Source: DASPXK01 sp035637315
Lineage (GTDB): Bacteria; Chloroflexota; UBA6077; JACCZL01
NCBI GenBank assembly: GCA_035637315.1
Contig: DASPXK010000422.1
Coordinates: 1 to 19,078 of the forward strand
Direction: 5' to 3'
Length of the DNA stretch: 19,078 nucleotides
Shown here: positions 13,602-19,078 of the stretch, piece after piece
How positions within the stretch are numbered: position 1 is the first letter of the stretch
How the letters are laid out: the number at the start of each line of letters is the position of its first letter
Program-made: the position numbers and the translations under genes
The notes under the pieces: generated by a model
What the model was told of the DNA's origin: nothing
Databases searched by the model: none
The model's input: only the letters and a program-made list of their open reading frames with translations

Positions 13602-14753
13602 CTAACTCGCGCGGCGCGCCACCCGCGCGTACAGCTCGACGTACCGGCCGGCCAGCACTGTCCAGTCGAATTCGCGCCGTACCCGGTCGCGCGCCTTTTG
13701 GCCCAGCTCCTCGGCCAGCTGCGGGTGTGCCGCCAGGTGGAGCAGCGCATCCGCGATCGCCTTGGGGTCCTTCGGGCTGACCAGCAGGCCGGCGTCGCCG
13801 ACCACCTCGGGAGTGCCGGCCGAGTCGGCCGCGATCACGGCCAGCCCGGCACTCATCGCCTCCTGCAGCACGGCTGGTGAGCCCTCGCGCTCCGACGGGA
13901 ACACGAAGACCGACGACGCACGGTACAGCCTGCGAAACTCAGGTGCGGTCCGGTCTAGCCAACCCCAGAACCGAACCGGCCTGCCCAGCTCGGCCGCTTG
14001 GGTTTCGAGCGTCTTGCGGTACGGCCCATCGCCGACGATGTCGATCTCCAGGTCGAGCCCGATCCGGGCGGCCGCCTCGAGCAGGTACTGGACGCCCTTG
14101 AATTCGTGCAGCCGCGTCACCATCAGCACCCGCATGCTGCCGTTGCGGCGCACCGCCGCCGGTGCGTCGTCTTCGGCCGGGTCGCTCTCGAGTGGGCTGC
14201 AGCCGTTCGGAATAACTGTTACCTGCACCTCAGGCGCATTGGCTCGAATCCGGGTTTTGAGGTGCTCGGACACGGCGACGACCGCGTCGGCGTCGCGCAC
14301 GAGCGTTCGCCAGACCGGCTGTAGGAGCTGGTGGTCGAGGCGAAAGCGGTTGGGGTTGTGGCCAGGAACGTCAGAGCCGCGGGCGGTAAGGACGTACGGC
14401 GGCCCACTGAGCCGCCTGAGGCCAAACGCGATCGGGCCGGTTGGGAAGATGAAGTGGGCGTTGCAGACGTCGTAGTCGGTACGTCGCGCCAAGGCCCAGG
14501 CCTGGAACGCGCCGCTGAGCACGTAGGTCACCATCTCGTGCGTATGGCAGACCTCTTTTCGCGACCTGAGGCTGGGAACGCGGAACACGTTTACCCCGTC
14601 GAGTACGTCGTGGCGCGGCACCTCCTTGAAGCTCATGGTCACGACGTCGACTTCGTGGCCGAGGCGCACGACGTTGCGGGCCAGGTTGAACGAGGACGTG
14701 GCCCCGCCCGCCCCAAGCGGCGGAAACTCGTAGTTGAGCATCAAGATGCGCAC
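13602..14753 (-). CDS. Glycosyltransferase family 4
   Basis: A 383-residue retaining GT4 enzyme. The N-terminal acceptor domain begins MRILMLNYEFPPLGAGGATSS-like and continues with GHEVDVVTM and FIFPTGPIAFGLRR. The C-terminal donor domain has VLMVTRLHEFKGVQYLLEAA, IVGDGPYRKTLE, RFWGWLDR and the E-x7-E motif in SEREGSPAVLQEAMSAG, then DSAGTPEVVGDAGLLV. It should transfer a sugar from a nucleotide donor to a lipid-linked glycan or other acceptor at the inner membrane face. GTG 14753 is preferred over GTG 14807 because GAGGG (14765-14761) lies 7 nt upstream and the conserved first strand starts there. A TTGACA promoter lies at 14969-14941. Confidence 0.94.
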   Translation of the reverse strand: MRILMLNYEFPPLGAGGATSSFNLARNVVRLGHEVDVVTMSFKEVPRHDVLDGVNVFRVPSLRSRKEVCHTHEMVTYVLSGAFQAWALARRTDYDVCNAHFIFPTGPIAFGLRRLSGPPYVLTARGSDVPGHNPNRFRLDHQLLQPVWRTLVRDADAVVAVSEHLKTRIRANAPEVQVTVIPNGCSPLESDPAEDDAPAAVRRNGSMRVLMVTRLHEFKGVQYLLEAAARIGLDLEIDIVGDGPYRKTLETQAAELGRPVRFWGWLDRTAPEFRRLYRASSVFVFPSEREGSPAVLQEAMSAGLAVIAADSAGTPEVVGDAGLLVSPKDPKAIADALLHLAAHPQLAEELGQKARDRVRREFDWTVLAGRYVELYARVARRAS

Positions 14754-14916
14754 GCGGCGACCCTCACTGGCTCGGCCGGGCGGTTCCCGGGTAGGGCGGC
14801 TTGGCACCGCGGCAACGGGCAGGCTCCGCGTGCGAACTGCTGGCTCCCCCCAGAGGAGCGCCGGCGGAGCCTTGCAACGAGAACGTCAAACGGAGGCCAG
14901 CTCCTTCTGGTGGCCG

Positions 14917-14934
14917 GCCCCGACGCGTCGGGGC
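14917..14934. promoter_or_regulatory. Perfect 18-bp palindrome at the predicted start of the GT4 transcript
   Basis: GCCCCGACGCGTCGGGGC is a perfect inverted repeat. Its right edge, 14934, is the predicted +1 of the minus-strand promoter at 14941-14969. It could be a repressor operator or form a 5'-end hairpin on the RNA. The rest of 14754-15071 holds no gene. Confidence 0.5.
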
Positions 14935-14940
14935 GGTCGG

Positions 14941-14969
14941 ATTGTGGCACACGCCCTGTTGGGTGTCAA
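14941..14969 (-). promoter_or_regulatory. Predicted promoter of the GT4 / membrane protein unit
   Basis: On the minus strand TTGACA (14969-14964, perfect), a 17-nt spacer ending in GTGC, and CACAAT (14946-14941, 4 of 6). Start near 14934 gives a leader of about 180 nt to GTG 14753. Same architecture as 15710-15738. Confidence 0.6.
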
Positions 14970-15071
14970 GGTGGGCCCTCTGCCCGGCTGAGCCGAGATG
15001 CCACTAGACTCCAGCACGTGCGGCAGTGTAGACTCCCCGCCATTCCACTTACGCTGAAGGAGGGCAGCGAC

Positions 15072-15575
15072 ATGCACGGCGGGTCTTTCCAAGGAGTGCT
15101 CGTTCGCGGACGGAAGGTCCGCGGGGGGCGCGTTCTTTCGTCACTTCTCGTAGGCTTCCTACTCATGGTCCCGGCGCTGACCGTCTTCGCCGATGAGGTG
15201 ACCGTTATCAGCATCGAGGGCACGCCGGTGAGCGTGACGCAGGTTGGGACGCACAACACCTCGACGCTCAACCCGCGCAACAAGGACACGGTCGAACTGC
15301 ACGACGGCAGCCGCGGTGAGGTCTGGGGCCTGCAAGGGCGGGCCGGCCAGTGCGTTGACATCAACCTGTCCTCGCCAGACTTCGACCCGTACTTGGTGCT
15401 TCGCTTCGGAGCGCCCTTTGGCGAGGAGATCGCTACCGACGACGACAGTGGCGTCTCAGATAGCGCTCGTCTTTACGGCAAGCTTCCGCGGACCGGCGAC
15501 TACTTCATCACCGTGACCTCGTCGGGCCCCGGCGAGGAGGAGGGGAAGTACGCTCTGGATATCAACGGCTGCTAG
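15072..15575 (+). CDS. Secreted protein with PPC-like beta-sandwich domain
   Basis: A 167-residue exported protein. Residues 1-20 are basic, 21-40 are hydrophobic, and a signal cleavage site is likely after VFA40. The mature part has a strand-rich domain ending in the pattern of bacterial pre-peptidase C-terminal (PPC) domains: GLQGRAGQCVDINLSSPDFDPYLVLRF, then IATDDDSGVSDSARLYGKLPRTGDYFITVTSSG and YALDINGC. PPC domains usually accompany secreted enzymes as accessory domains; here the domain stands alone. Cys at QCVD and at the C-terminus could form a disulfide. AAGGAGG at 15057-15063 fixes the start; the frame is open far upstream across the minus-strand GT4 gene, which is a shadow. A pair of TAGACTCC words (15005 and 15029) precedes it. 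Confidence 0.82.
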   Translation: MHGGSFQGVLVRGRKVRGGRVLSSLLVGFLLMVPALTVFADEVTVISIEGTPVSVTQVGTHNTSTLNPRNKDTVELHDGSRGEVWGLQGRAGQCVDINLSSPDFDPYLVLRFGAPFGEEIATDDDSGVSDSARLYGKLPRTGDYFITVTSSGPGEEEGKYALDINGC

Positions 15576-15594
15576 AGCTCGAGCCTCGTCGTGT

Positions 15595-15621
15595 GGGAGG
15601 GCTGGTCCGGCCAGCCCTCCC
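15595..15621 (+). terminator. Hairpin after the PPC-like gene
   Basis: GGGAGGGCTGG (15595-15605) and CCAGCCCTCCC (15611-15621) form a perfect 11-bp stem with a 5-nt loop, 20 nt after the stop. No T-tract follows. Confidence 0.7.
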
Positions 15622-15709
15622 GCAACTATGCGCGCGCTCGCGAGCATGGATCTGCGGCCTCGGCCTCGCCAGGCGCCTCACCTCGGCACATTCCCGAGTC
15701 AGGGGAGCA

Positions 15710-15738
15710 TTGACAGAAAGTAGGTGAGGTGCTATTAA
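15710..15738 (+). promoter_or_regulatory. Strong predicted promoter facing a region without a normal gene
   Basis: TTGACA (15710-15715, perfect), a 17-nt spacer ending in GTGC, and TATTAA (15733-15738, 4 of 6). Predicted start about 15745. No conventional plus-strand gene follows before a Rho-independent terminator at 15999-16034. Confidence 0.6.
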
Positions 15739-15745
15739 AACAAGT

Positions 15746-15757
15746 ACCAGCGCTGGT
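15746..15757. promoter_or_regulatory. Perfect 12-bp palindrome at the predicted transcription start
   Basis: ACCAGCGCTGGT begins one base after the predicted +1 of the promoter at 15710-15738, and a second palindrome, GTCATGAC, abuts it at 15758-15765. Candidate operator. Confidence 0.45.
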
Positions 15758-15796
15758 GTCATGACTGCCTCCACGACGGTCTGAGGGGAGGACAAG

Positions 15797-15838
15797 ATGA
15801 CCCGGATCCACTTGGGAGTTTGGCAGGTTGATCCATAG
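15797..15838 (+). CDS. Micro-ORF, 13 codons, with strong ribosome-binding site
   Basis: ATG 15797 to TAG 15836-15838 encodes MTRIHLGVWQVDP. GGGGAGGA (15785-15792) stands 4 nt upstream of the ATG. The site can be sequestered by CCTCC at 15768-15772. A terminator-like hairpin starts at the base after the stop. It lacks the repeated codons of an attenuator leader peptide and resembles no peptide family I know. It may be a chance frame inside a structured RNA. Confidence 0.3.
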   Translation: MTRIHLGVWQVDP

Positions 15839-15865
15839 GGCCCCGCGCCAGCGGGGTGCGGGGCC
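15839..15865 (+). terminator. GC-rich hairpin directly after the micro-ORF
   Basis: GGCCCCGCGCC (15839-15849) pairs with GGTGCGGGGCC (15855-15865): 11 bp with one G-U wobble and a 5-nt loop. No T-tract follows, so it may be a structural or attenuating hairpin and not a full terminator. Confidence 0.5.
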
Positions 15866-15915
15866 AAGATAACCCGGGTCGCGCCCTTCAGGGATGATAC
15901 GCAGACTGCGGATGC

Positions 15916-15931
15916 GCTCCATGCATGGAGC
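15916..15931. repeat. Perfect 16-bp palindrome
   Basis: GCTCCATGCATGGAGC is a perfect inverted repeat inside the candidate small transcript. It could be a dimeric regulator site or a self-pairing RNA element. Confidence 0.5.
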
Positions 15932-15998
15932 AGAGCGGCAGTAGTCGTGGGCCGAATACCGGCCGAAGGGCACCGATCTGGAAACCTTCGTGCACGCT

Positions 15999-16034
15999 CG
16001 GCGGGGTCCATCGCGAAGGCCCCGCCGTTCTTTT
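15999..16034 (+). terminator. Rho-independent terminator
   Basis: CGGCGGGG (15999-16006) pairs with CCCCGCCG (16020-16027), extended by CC/GG across a bulge, and is followed on the plus strand by TTCTTTT (16028-16034). The same stem lies right after the minus-strand stop at 16033-16035, so it may also close that gene. Confidence 0.7.
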
Positions 16035-16530
16035 AGGTCCCGACGCCGATCTCCTGGCCCTTCGCGCTGAGCTCCTCGTTCCGCTCGAGGCGAGGGCGAA
16101 GAATGCGCCAGATGGCGGTCGCAGCTGCGAGGCGGCGGTTGCGTGAAGCTTCCAGCAGCGTTTGACCATCGCACACCGCATGGCCGTTATGGAAGCGCGT
16201 CCCGTTGCTCAGGAGCTGAGCGGCGCGGCTGGCGGCATGAAGAGCGGTCACCAGGTCGGCATGAGAGCGCCCCAGGGCGCGCGGCGGCGCGATCTGGCCA
16301 AGCGCACGCGCCAGTGTGGCAGCTTCCCAGCGATGAATAGCGGCTGCGTTGGCCAGCCTCTCGTGGTCGGCGAACAGCGCCGCCTGCTCGAACCACTCCT
16401 GGTACAGGCGCTCGGCTCGCTCGAGGGCCGGCACCATCTCGGCGGCGTAGGCGATCAGCTCCTCATCCGAGGGGAGCGGATGGCGCTGGAACAGACGCCC
16501 AAGCGCCGACAAAGCGGAGAAGGGAACCAT
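16033..16530 (-). CDS. Hypothetical helical protein
   Basis: A 165-residue soluble, nearly all-helical protein from ATG 16530. It is rich in Ala, Leu, Glu and Arg (for example PSDEELIAYAAEMVPALERAERLYQEW, then HERLANAAAIHRWEAATLARAL and SHADLVTALHAASRAAQLLSNGT) and has a C-terminal helix with RILRPRLERNEEL. No family is recognised. The frame also has ATG 16545, but that codon lies inside the predicted -10 (16546-16541). No Shine-Dalgarno sequence precedes either ATG, so a near-leaderless message starting about 16534 is proposed. It lies 77 nt after the FAD oxidoreductase stop on the same strand. Confidence 0.65.
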   Translation of the reverse strand: MVPFSALSALGRLFQRHPLPSDEELIAYAAEMVPALERAERLYQEWFEQAALFADHERLANAAAIHRWEAATLARALGQIAPPRALGRSHADLVTALHAASRAAQLLSNGTRFHNGHAVCDGQTLLEASRNRRLAAATAIWRILRPRLERNEELSAKGQEIGVGT

Positions 16531-16540
16531 GGGCAGACTG

Positions 16541-16570
16541 AGCATAGCCAGGTGGTCGGCCCGGAGTCAA
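16541..16570 (-). promoter_or_regulatory. Predicted promoter of the helical hypothetical gene
   Basis: Minus strand TTGACT (16570-16565, 5 of 6), an 18-nt spacer, and TATGCT (16546-16541, 4 of 6) preceded by TGGC. Start near 16534 is only 4 nt before ATG 16530. Confidence 0.4.
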
Positions 16571-16607
16571 CAGGATTGGCAGCTCGATGTGTATCGGAAA
16601 GGGCACA

Positions 16608-17933
16608 TCACTCTCCCAGATACGCGCCCCGGCTTCGAAGGGTCGCCTGGAGCTTCCCAACGCCCAGCTCGGCCGGCGGGACGCCGATACGGACCGAGAG
16701 CGCGGCAGCAGCGCCGGCAGCCTGACCCATCGCGAAGCAGGGTCCCGAGACCCGGGCCGACGCCTGAGCGTCCTGAGTGGCTGACAGGCAGCGACCCGCT
16801 ACGAGCAGGTTGCTCACGTCACGTGGAAGCAGGCTCCGGTAAGGGATCTGGTGGTAGCCGCGCCCGCCGATCGGCCGCCAGTCCACGCCACCAAGCACGT
16901 GCTTCTCGACCGGCCAGCCGTTGCAGCCGATCACGTCAGGGAATTCCCGAGCACCAATCACGTCCTCGACGGTCAGGACGTACTGGCCCACGATACGGCG
17001 GGTCTCACGAATCCCGATCTGGGGTGCGATCTCCTGGATGAAACTGTTGGCGAAGCCCGGTATGTGCTCGCGTAGGAACCGCGCGGCCTGCACGGCTTGT
17101 TCGCGCCCCGCCACCTCGGCGTAGGTCAGATCGTCGGCGTTCGTTCCATCCACTGGCCGCCCGTCGCGGCTGACCTGGGTCATGTTGGCTCGCCATTCGC
17201 CCGGGTGGGCCTGCTCGCGCGTAACGGGAGAGTTGCGGAGGAAGCGGTATTCGCCTCGCGCGCGGGCCTCGTTGGCCAACTGGCGCAGGCGTGGCAGTCC
17301 CTGCCGCCCGGCAACCTTCGAGTCCACCCCGCCGATCCGGAACATCATCGTCGGGTACGCCAGGTAGCCGTCGTCCGCGCCCTTCTCAAAAGGCGCCCCG
17401 GACCACGCCGCCAGGTCGGCATCACCCGAACAGTCGACGAAGCACGCCGCCGGAATCGCCCCCCGCCCGGACTTGCTCTCGACGATCAGCGCGACGATTC
17501 GGCCGCCCTCCACGAGCGCCTGGACGGCAAAGGTGTGGAAGCGGACTCGCGCCCCGGAGCCGAGCACGATCTGGTCCGCGGCGCACTTGTACGCGGCGGT
17601 GTCGTAGGCCTGGACGGTCATCGCGCCGTTGCCTTGCGGTCGGTTCAGCCCCTCGAGCGCGTCGATCCGCTCGAGGATCTCGTCGGCAACGCCGCGAACC
17701 ACGCGGCGGACCTCTCCGTTGACCTCGGCGAACAGCCCGCAGAAGTTGGTCACCATGGCGGCGGTGCCCATGCCGCCGAGAAACCCGTAGCGCTCCACCA
17801 GGAGCGTCGAGGCCCCCTGGCGGGCGCTTGCGACCGCGGCTGCGATGCCACTCGGGCCGCCCCCGAGCACGAGCACCTCTGCTTCGTCGACCACCAGCAA
17901 GCGCCGCGCCGGCTCGAGCAGCTCAGTGGCCAC
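16608..17933 (-). CDS. FAD-dependent oxidoreductase (FAD_oxidored family)
   Basis: A 441-residue flavoprotein. The dinucleotide-binding motif is VLVLGGGPSGIAAAVASARQG with Gly24, Gly26 and Gly29, followed by LLVERYGFLGGMGTAAMV. The middle has CFVDCSGDADLAAWSGAPFE; late segments GIRETRRIVGQYVLTVEDV and LLVAGRCLSATQDAQASARVSGPCFAMGQAAGAAAAL are characteristic of the family. Members are cytoplasmic dehydrogenases or reductases of unassigned substrate, often with a flavin contact near CG(L/N) after the GGMGT loop. The start is GTG 17933, without a clear Shine-Dalgarno sequence. It begins 15 nt after the stop of the sugar transferase, so the two are probably co-transcribed, although a direct role in polysaccharide synthesis is not evident. 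Confidence 0.92.
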   Translation of the reverse strand: MATELLEPARRLLVVDEAEVLVLGGGPSGIAAAVASARQGASTLLVERYGFLGGMGTAAMVTNFCGLFAEVNGEVRRVVRGVADEILERIDALEGLNRPQGNGAMTVQAYDTAAYKCAADQIVLGSGARVRFHTFAVQALVEGGRIVALIVESKSGRGAIPAACFVDCSGDADLAAWSGAPFEKGADDGYLAYPTMMFRIGGVDSKVAGRQGLPRLRQLANEARARGEYRFLRNSPVTREQAHPGEWRANMTQVSRDGRPVDGTNADDLTYAEVAGREQAVQAARFLREHIPGFANSFIQEIAPQIGIRETRRIVGQYVLTVEDVIGAREFPDVIGCNGWPVEKHVLGGVDWRPIGGRGYHQIPYRSLLPRDVSNLLVAGRCLSATQDAQASARVSGPCFAMGQAAGAAAALSVRIGVPPAELGVGKLQATLRSRGAYLGE

Positions 17934-17948
17934 AGCCCACCCGCCCGT

Positions 17949-19078
17949 CTAATACGCGCTCTTGTCGCGGAAGACGGCGCCAATCGTTTTGAGCAGGATC
18001 TTGACGTCAAAGGCGAGCGACCAGTGTTCGACGTAGAAGACGTCGTACTTGGTGCGCTCCTCGATTGACGTCTGGCCTCGAAGGCCGTTGACCTGGGCCC
18101 AGCCAGTCATGCCAGCCTTCTCGTTGTGTCGCTCCGCGTAGCGCGGGACCACCCGGCTGAACTGCTCCACGAAGTGCGGCCGCTCTGGCCTCGGCCCCAC
18201 CAGGCTCATCTCGCCCACCAGGACGTTCACGAGCTGTGGTAGCTCGTCCAGACTCCAGCGGCGGATGAGCGTGCCGAGCGCGGTGCGTCGTTGGTCATCC
18301 GGGGAGGCCCAGACGGGACCACTCTCCGCCTCGGCGTCGACCCGCATCGAGCGGAATTTGACCAACTGGAACGGCCTGCCGTCGAGACCGACGCGCTCCT
18401 GGCTGAAGAACACCGGCCCGTCTCGCGACGTCAGCTTGACCAGTAAGCCGATGGCCAACATCAGCGGTGCGAGGCTGACCAGGGCGATGGCGCTGACCAC
18501 TAGGTCCATGGCTCGCTTGAGAGCCAGGTTCCAGCCGCGCAACGCCACGTCCCGAATCTGGACCATCGGCAGCCCGGTCAGGTCGCTGGTCGAGACCTCG
18601 GTCGACATAATGTCGACGATGTCCGGAAACAGCTTGACGTTGACGCGCTCGCGGGCCGAGCTGGCAACCAGCTCGAGTACGTCGCGCTGCTCCAGATGTG
18701 GCGCTGCGATAATGATCTCGCTAACCTGGTAGCGGCGGATCAAGGGCACGACGTCCGCCAGCGTCCCAAGCACCGGAGCACCGCCCGGCTCGCCGTCGAT
18801 CGGGCCACTGTCGACGAAACCGACCACCCGATATCCCAGCTCCGGGGCGTGGCGGATCTTGTCCAGAACGATCTGGCCAGGCTCGCCGGCGCCGACGATG
18901 AGCACTCGGGCCGTGTCCAGGCCACGCGCGCGGGACCAGCGCATGGCCGTGTCCTGCATCGCGCGCGCGATCCAGATTAGGAGGGCCGAACTGACCCACC
19001 ACGTGGCCACCACCAGCCGCGGCAGCTCGAGCGTTCGATACAACAGCGTGATCACCGCCAGCCCGAGGAGGAAGCCGC
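17949..19078 (-). CDS. Polyprenyl glycosylphosphotransferase (bacterial sugar transferase), 5'-truncated by window edge
   Basis: The last 375 residues of a membrane enzyme that loads a sugar-1-phosphate onto a polyprenyl phosphate carrier, the first step of exopolysaccharide or O-antigen unit synthesis. Seen are membrane helices running off the right edge (FLLGLAVITLLYRTLELP and VSSALLIWIARAM), a nucleotide-binding-like domain VLIVGAGEPGQIVLDKI with VVGFVDSG, and the C-terminal catalytic domain: KRAMDLVVSAIALVSLAPLM, GPVFFSQERVGLDGRPFQLVKFRSM, RRWSLDELPQLVNVL, GEMSLVGPRPERP and KAGMTGWAQVNGLRGQTS. These are the known sugar-transferase motifs. The open frame continues past GTG 19055 to the edge, so the true start is outside the window. 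Confidence 0.95.
   Translation of the reverse strand, partial: GFLLGLAVITLLYRTLELPRLVVATWWVSSALLIWIARAMQDTAMRWSRARGLDTARVLIVGAGEPGQIVLDKIRHAPELGYRVVGFVDSGPIDGEPGGAPVLGTLADVVPLIRRYQVSEIIIAAPHLEQRDVLELVASSARERVNVKLFPDIVDIMSTEVSTSDLTGLPMVQIRDVALRGWNLALKRAMDLVVSAIALVSLAPLMLAIGLLVKLTSRDGPVFFSQERVGLDGRPFQLVKFRSMRVDAEAESGPVWASPDDQRRTALGTLIRRWSLDELPQLVNVLVGEMSLVGPRPERPHFVEQFSRVVPRYAERHNEKAGMTGWAQVNGLRGQTSIEERTKYDVFYVEHWSLAFDVKILLKTIGAVFRDKSAY

Larger units (their letters stand above)
15745..16034 (+). ncRNA. Candidate small structured RNA / micro-ORF transcript of about 290 nt
   Basis: The span is bounded by the promoter at 15710-15738 and the terminator at 15999-16034. Seen inside: the palindrome ACCAGCGCTGGT at 15746-15757; CCTCC (15768-15772) complementary to the GGAGG (15787-15791) of a good ribosome-binding site; a 13-codon ORF (15797-15838); a hairpin directly after its stop (15839-15865); GACCCGG (15799-15805) able to pair with CCGGGTC (15874-15880); and a 16-bp palindrome at 15916-15931. 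It matches none of tmRNA, RNase P RNA, SRP RNA or the riboswitch motifs that I could check by eye. No plus-strand gene lies downstream to be controlled in cis. Confidence 0.35.

Noticed and set aside
14331..15071. Upstream extension of the PPC-like gene frame
   Set aside because: The extension runs antisense through the GT4 gene and its promoter. ATG 15072 has a strong ribosome-binding site and starts a signal peptide.
15745..16034. Candidate RNA as tmRNA, RNase P RNA, SRP RNA or T-box leader
   Set aside because: None of the invariant words of these RNAs was found, no CCA end or ALAA-type tag is present, and no downstream plus-strand gene exists for a T-box or riboswitch to control.
17097..18068. 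323-codon plus-strand frame opposite the FAD oxidoreductase
   Set aside because: Shadow of the oxidoreductase on the other strand; Arg/His/Gly/Val-rich with no motifs.
1..19078. CRISPR arrays, tRNA or rRNA genes, insertion sequences with transposases, and phage genes
   Set aside because: No regularly spaced direct repeats, no tRNA-like cloverleaf with the TTCGA arm, and no transposase, integrase or phage structural motif were seen on either strand.

Overview
The window is ordinary-looking, high-GC bacterial chromosome. It carries an opportunistic mix of small-molecule uptake and oxidoreductase genes on the left, and envelope or polysaccharide genes on the right. Codon use is strongly GC3-biased. 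The dispersed palindromes (including the type that reads through as CHPERSEGS / RFAQDD), the F420/FMN luciferase-like oxidoreductase, the GlsB-type membrane protein and the family-5 ABC importer together fit a soil or aquatic Chloroflexota-like lineage. That assignment is inference; no rRNA or marker gene is present.

Layout. Bases 1-5280 (+) hold the 3' end of a YtcJ-type amidohydrolase, a GlcG/HbpS-like protein, a lipoprotein peptide/nickel-type solute-binding protein and two DppB/DppC-like permeases. This looks like a peptide or amide scavenging operon, but no ABC ATPase follows. Bases 5281-5739 hold a dispersed repeat and unassigned sequence. Bases 5740-6534 (-) encode an SDR dehydrogenase. 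Bases 6710-9133 (+) encode a luciferase-like oxidoreductase and an MFS permease. Bases 9262-9741 (-) encode a small secreted Ig-like protein, and 9920-10990 (-) a GT-B glycosyltransferase. Bases 11176-12352 (+) hold a GlsB/YeaQ-type membrane protein, a 4-oxalocrotonate tautomerase-like enzyme and a twice-frameshifted DinB-like gene.

Bases 12344-14753 (-) form a three-gene unit: a GT4 glycosyltransferase, an LPG-synthase/UPF0104-type membrane protein and a predicted 47-residue membrane protein. Bases 15072-15575 (+) encode a secreted PPC-like protein. Bases 15700-16034 have no normal gene but do hold a compact candidate transcription unit: promoter, palindrome at +1, sequestered ribosome-binding site, 13-codon ORF, hairpins and a Rho-independent terminator. 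Bases 16033-19078 (-) encode a helical unknown protein, an FAD-dependent oxidoreductase and, running off the right edge, a polyprenyl glycosylphosphotransferase that would start exopolysaccharide repeat-unit synthesis.

Regulatory reading. Three promoters share TTGACA, a 17-nt spacer and GTGC directly before the -10 hexamer (minus strand 14969-14941, plus strand 15710-15738, minus strand 6570-6542). Two of them have a perfect palindrome starting at the expected transcription start. The SDR gene and the helical unknown gene appear leaderless or nearly so. The best candidate for something undescribed is the 15710-16034 unit. The rest is recognisable housekeeping and accessory metabolism.
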